Of a stretch of 7,679 nt of DNA, positions 5,663-7,679 are shown piece after piece. The stretch's first letter is position 1; every line of letters begins with the position of its first letter. The DNA comes from Acidobacteriota bacterium (GTDB taxonomy: Bacteria > Acidobacteriota > Terriglobia > Terriglobales > Acidobacteriaceae), in the NCBI GenBank assembly GCA_003225655.1, contig QIAW01000166.1, positions 1 to 7,679 of the forward strand, in the 5' to 3' direction. Position numbers and translations under genes: made by a program. The notes under the pieces were generated by a model. That model did no database searches. It saw nothing but the letters and a program-made list of their open reading frames with translations, and was not told where the DNA came from.

Positions 5663-6886
5663 TTAAGAAGCTGTCGCTGCCCGTTCACGGCTGGCAAGAA
5701 TCTGCTGCACGTTTTCCGGCGCGAAAAACTCAGGCACGGGTACGGTAAGAGCAAAGACACCGAAGAAGCGGCGGGCCTGCTTCGGGTTTTCCCGCAGCGC
5801 CGCCAGAAGCTGCTGCATCTCAGGCGGAGGCGGCTCGAGCCTGGCCAGCTCACTGGTCAATTCGTAGAAGGGCAGAGCGGTCTGGTTGCGCTGCTGCTCG
5901 TAACCGGTCAGTGCCTGCTGCAGCGGCTGCTGGCCGCTCAGACCGGCGTCAATGGCCTCGGCCAGCAGTTCGGCGCCGCGAAAGGCGTCGGTAATACCCG
6001 AGGCCGTACAGGGATCTTTCTGGTATCCGGCATCGCCCACCAGTGCCCAACCGGGGCCGTAAGGCTTGCGCAGGTAGCCAGGAATCGATCCTCCCACAAA
6101 GCGCGACTCGCGATGGCCGCTGCGCATGCGCTCGGCCAGCTCGGGCGCACAGGCGGCGATGGCCCGCATGTAATTGCCCTCAATATCGCCGCGGACAGCC
6201 GGCAAATCATGCGCAGCAAAGGCCGCACCGATGAGCGTGAGATTGTCATTGGTGTTATAGGCAAAGATGACGCGATGAGGCCGCAGCCACAAATGCCAAC
6301 CCTTCATCGGTACGCCACTCCAATAGGAGTACCAGGAGCCTTCGAGCGGAGGCTGAGCGTTGTATTCCGGCGCCTTCACCGCGCGCGCCACGGTTGAAAA
6401 CATGCCATCGGCGCCAATGGTAATGCGAGCGTTTTCCGTGAGCATGGCGCCGTTTTTGGCGTGGCCGCGAATCCCGCTGACGCAGTCGTTCTCCCAAAGC
6501 ACTTCCTGCACGGAAAAATTCTCGCGCAGCTCTGCTCCTGCCTCGACCGCCGCTTCCACCAGGATCGGATCGAGCACTTTGCGCCGGGGCGCGTAGGCTT
6601 CCGTCACTCCTCCCTCGGCTGGAACCGGGGAGCCGCTGAGAGCGAAAGCCCCGTAATCGAAATGAGCGGTGGTGATGGGAGGACAGCCCGTGGCCGCAAG
6701 TCTCTCCAGCAATCCCCAGCGCTTCAGCCGCGCCGTGCCGGCCTGGTGGACAAAGTGATTCGAGAAAGCCATATCGCTGGGAAACGATCCGCGATCGGCC
6801 AGCAAAACCTTGTATCCTTTACGGGCCAGCAGTAGCGCCGTAGGCGAACCAGCGCAGCGGGCGCCAACAATGATGGCGTCGTACAT
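5663..6886 (-). CDS. FAD-dependent oxidoreductase (PHBH / geranylgeranyl-reductase-like fold)
   Basis: The 407-residue protein shows the three FAD motifs of the p-hydroxybenzoate-hydroxylase group: the N-terminal dinucleotide fold DAIIVGARCAGSPTALLLAR (3-22) ending at acidic D31 for the ribose, the ADG motif in TIGADGMFSTVARAV (156-170), and the GD motif ALVGDAGYQKDP (281-292) that binds the FAD ribityl chain. The first motif reads GARCAG rather than the common GAGPAG, a variant known in this group. There is no membrane segment, so it is probably cytoplasmic. Members are aromatic or polyketide monooxygenases, halogenases or reductases; the substrate cannot be told here. AGGAG lies 5 nt before the ATG. 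The gene diverges from the SnoaL-like gene across about 210 bp. SnoaL-fold and FAD proteins can co-occur in polyketide-type clusters, but no synthase is present, so a shared pathway is only a guess. Confidence 0.92.
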   Translation of the reverse strand: MYDAIIVGARCAGSPTALLLARKGYKVLLADRGSFPSDMAFSNHFVHQAGTARLKRWGLLERLAATGCPPITTAHFDYGAFALSGSPVPAEGGVTEAYAPRRKVLDPILVEAAVEAGAELRENFSVQEVLWENDCVSGIRGHAKNGAMLTENARITIGADGMFSTVARAVKAPEYNAQPPLEGSWYSYWSGVPMKGWHLWLRPHRVIFAYNTNDNLTLIGAAFAAHDLPAVRGDIEGNYMRAIAACAPELAERMRSGHRESRFVGGSIPGYLRKPYGPGWALVGDAGYQKDPCTASGITDAFRGAELLAEAIDAGLSGQQPLQQALTGYEQQRNQTALPFYELTSELARLEPPPPEMQQLLAALRENPKQARRFFGVFALTVPVPEFFAPENVQQILASRERAATAS

Positions 6887-6939
6887 GAAGTCTCCTGTGC
6901 GATCTTGACTCTTATTGGTGACGTGGAGGTCTGACGCGT

Positions 6940-6957
6940 ATCAGTGTATAACTTGAT
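6940..6957. promoter_or_regulatory. Operator-like dyad ATCA-N10-TGAT in the divergent promoter region
   Basis: ATCA (6940-6943) and TGAT (6954-6957) are inverted around a centre that itself contains the near-symmetric TATA, and the segment includes -10-like hexamers on both strands (TATAAC on plus, TATACA on minus). It lies 54 bp upstream of the oxidoreductase ATG. The form suits a dimeric repressor such as a MarR or HxlR type, but no regulator gene is in the window and short dyads arise by chance. Confidence 0.3.
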
Positions 6958-7062
6958 CACGCCATAGAGAATGGAAAATGGATCTATTTTTGGTTTTAAG
7001 GTGTTTTAAATATTGCTCGCAGACGTCATTGCAAATATTCGCTCACAAAAGAGTTCCTGGGT

Positions 7063-7090
7063 CATGGGGAACAAAGAGCCATAGGGAACA
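7063..7090 (+). repeat. 11-bp direct repeat in the SnoaL-like gene leader
   Basis: CATGGGGAACA (7063-7073) and CATAGGGAACA (7080-7090) match in 10 of 11 positions with a 17-bp period. The second copy supplies the likely ribosome site AGGGA, 8 nt before ATG 7096. The first contains an ATG opening a six-codon frame (MGNKEP) that stops 11 nt before the gene; it has no ribosome site, so a leader peptide is not supported. Confidence 0.45.
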
Positions 7091-7095
7091 GACAC

Positions 7096-7491
7096 ATGAA
7101 AACCAACCTTGAGATCATCAAGGGCATTTACCTGGGAGACGCACAGCAGAATGCCACGAACCTCGAGGCGGTCCTGGCCCCTCAGTTTGAATGGCGGGAG
7201 GCTGCCGGCTTTCCTTACACCGGCAGTTTTCACAATTTTGACGAGGTGGCGAAGAACCTCTTTGCCCCACTGGCCACAGAGTGGACCGGTTTTCGCGCCC
7301 ACGTAGATAACTTCTTCGATGCCGGCGCAACCATCGTGGTTACCGGTTTCTACCGCGGCACTTATAACAAGACGCAGCGGGGGATGGAAGCCGCATTTGC
7401 CCACGTGTGGACCTTGCAGAACGGAAAAATTGTGCGCTACGTCCAATGCGCCGACACCAAAAAGGTTTGGGATGCTATGCAGGGCGCCTGA
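7096..7491 (+). CDS. SnoaL-like / NTF2-fold protein (ketosteroid-isomerase-related)
   Basis: The 131-residue protein has the length and pattern of the cone-shaped NTF2-like fold: N-terminal helices (1-30), a short segment FEWREAAGFPYTGSFHNFDEV (31-51), a helix at about 52-60, then a curved sheet with ATIVVTGFYRGTY (78-90), MEAAFAHVWTLQNGKIVRYVQCADT (97-121) and a last helix. The HVWTLQNGKIVRY stretch is a hallmark of SnoaL-like domains (Pfam SnoaL/SnoaL_2). Family members range from polyketide cyclases and isomerases to small stress or binding proteins, so no reaction can be assigned. There is no signal peptide. Residues lining the pocket may include W33, Y41 and H46 or H103, but this is inference from position only. 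It is divergent from the FAD oxidoreductase, and the ribosome site is weak (AGGGA). Downstream are two hairpins. Confidence 0.88.
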   Translation: MKTNLEIIKGIYLGDAQQNATNLEAVLAPQFEWREAAGFPYTGSFHNFDEVAKNLFAPLATEWTGFRAHVDNFFDAGATIVVTGFYRGTYNKTQRGMEAAFAHVWTLQNGKIVRYVQCADTKKVWDAMQGA

Positions 7492-7518
7492 GGCGTGCGA
7501 AATCATGTACAACGCCGT

Positions 7519-7556
7519 AACAATCACGAATACGATGGGAAAGCTGTGTGATTGTT
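7519..7556 (+). terminator. Hairpin downstream of the SnoaL-like gene
   Basis: Perfect 9-base arms AACAATCAC and GTGATTGTT enclose a 20-nt loop, 28 bp after the stop codon. There is no U-run afterwards (CCCGATT follows), so it may be a 3'-end stabiliser, an atypical terminator or a protein-binding dyad. Confidence 0.35.
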
Positions 7557-7586
7557 CCCGATTCAGGAATTACTAACCCAGAAAAA

Positions 7587-7614
7587 GTAGGGACGCAGCA
7601 AGCTACGTCTCTAC
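7587..7614. repeat. Palindromic GTAGGGACGCAGC hairpin element, copy 2
   Basis: Arms GTAGGGACGCAGC (7587-7599) and GCTACGTCTCTAC (7602-7614) form a 13-position stem with one G:U-capable pair and one C/A mismatch around an AA centre. It is the same family as 2218-2247, differing mainly in the centre and outer end. GTAGAGACG...CGTCTCTAC palindromes are, as I recall, abundant in cyanobacterial intergenic DNA too. Confidence 0.75.
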
Positions 7615-7679
7615 GGATAAATTTCTGCCGCCGCACGTATTGCCGGCACATCCAGAACCTGCACGCCTGTCGCGGGATT
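7611..7679 (-). CDS. Possible C-terminal end of a minus-strand gene cut by the window edge
   Basis: On the minus strand the last 22 codons before a TAG read NPATGVQVLDVPAIRAAAEIYP, a protein-like composition with no low-complexity character. The stop codon falls inside the palindrome 7587-7614 (its outer CTA). The stretch is too short to prove coding, other frames here are also open, and I do not recognise a family. If real, the gene would converge on the SnoaL-like gene. Confidence 0.35.
   Translation of the reverse strand, partial: NPATGVQVLDVPAIRAAAEIYP

Noticed and set aside
5618..6397. 259-codon open frame on the plus strand over the FAD oxidoreductase
   Set aside because: Antisense shadow of a gene with all three FAD motifs; the product is Arg/Gly/Gln-rich without a recognisable fold.
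7006..7527. 173-codon minus-strand frame over the SnoaL-like gene
   Set aside because: Antisense shadow; the plus strand has the full NTF2-type pattern and a plausible ribosome site.

Overview
The window looks like a chromosomal piece from a free-living, Gram-negative, moderately GC-rich bacterium. Acidobacteriota is my best guess. The reasons are an exported beta-barrel protein with a C-terminal phenylalanine, VOC, TlpA and SnoaL single-domain genes, a standalone 5'-3' exonuclease-fold protein, and above all intergenic DNA full of short-period tandem and inverted repeats of kinds I associate with that phylum. That placement is from memory and not from a search.

Layout. 1-255: leader of uvrB, made of a heptamer repeat, a degenerate octamer repeat, a CACGGAGG-type repeat and an exact TATAAT. 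256-2208 (+): uvrB, complete. 2209-2595: a repeat-rich spacer with a palindromic hairpin, an inverted partner of the repeat upstream of uvrB, two decamer-repeat patches and a 15-bp palindrome. 2596-3441 (+): PolA-type 5' nuclease homologue that lacks the segment carrying the EADD metal-binding motif. 3553-4026 (+): PhnB-like VOC protein, followed by a perfect 10-bp hairpin. 4086-4574 (+): TlpA-like thioredoxin with a CPPC site but no export signal. 4622-4758: MITE-like element with 20-bp terminal inverted repeats. 4969-5565 (+): small outer-membrane beta-barrel protein. 5663-6886 (-): FAD-dependent oxidoreductase, convergent with the barrel gene and divergent from the next. 7096-7491 (+): SnoaL/NTF2-fold protein. 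7492-7679: two hairpins and perhaps the last codons of a minus-strand gene.

The genes do not form one obvious pathway. uvrB and the nuclease homologue both belong to DNA-repair families, but about 390 bp of repeats separate them, so I do not argue for an operon. Most genes have their own leader and look like single-gene transcription units. The two most interesting signals are the nuclease homologue that has apparently lost catalytic residues through a clean in-frame gap, and the concentration of non-coding repeat families (periods 7, 8, 9 and 10, plus palindromes and a TIR element). No CRISPR array, rRNA, tRNA, phage gene or transposase was seen.
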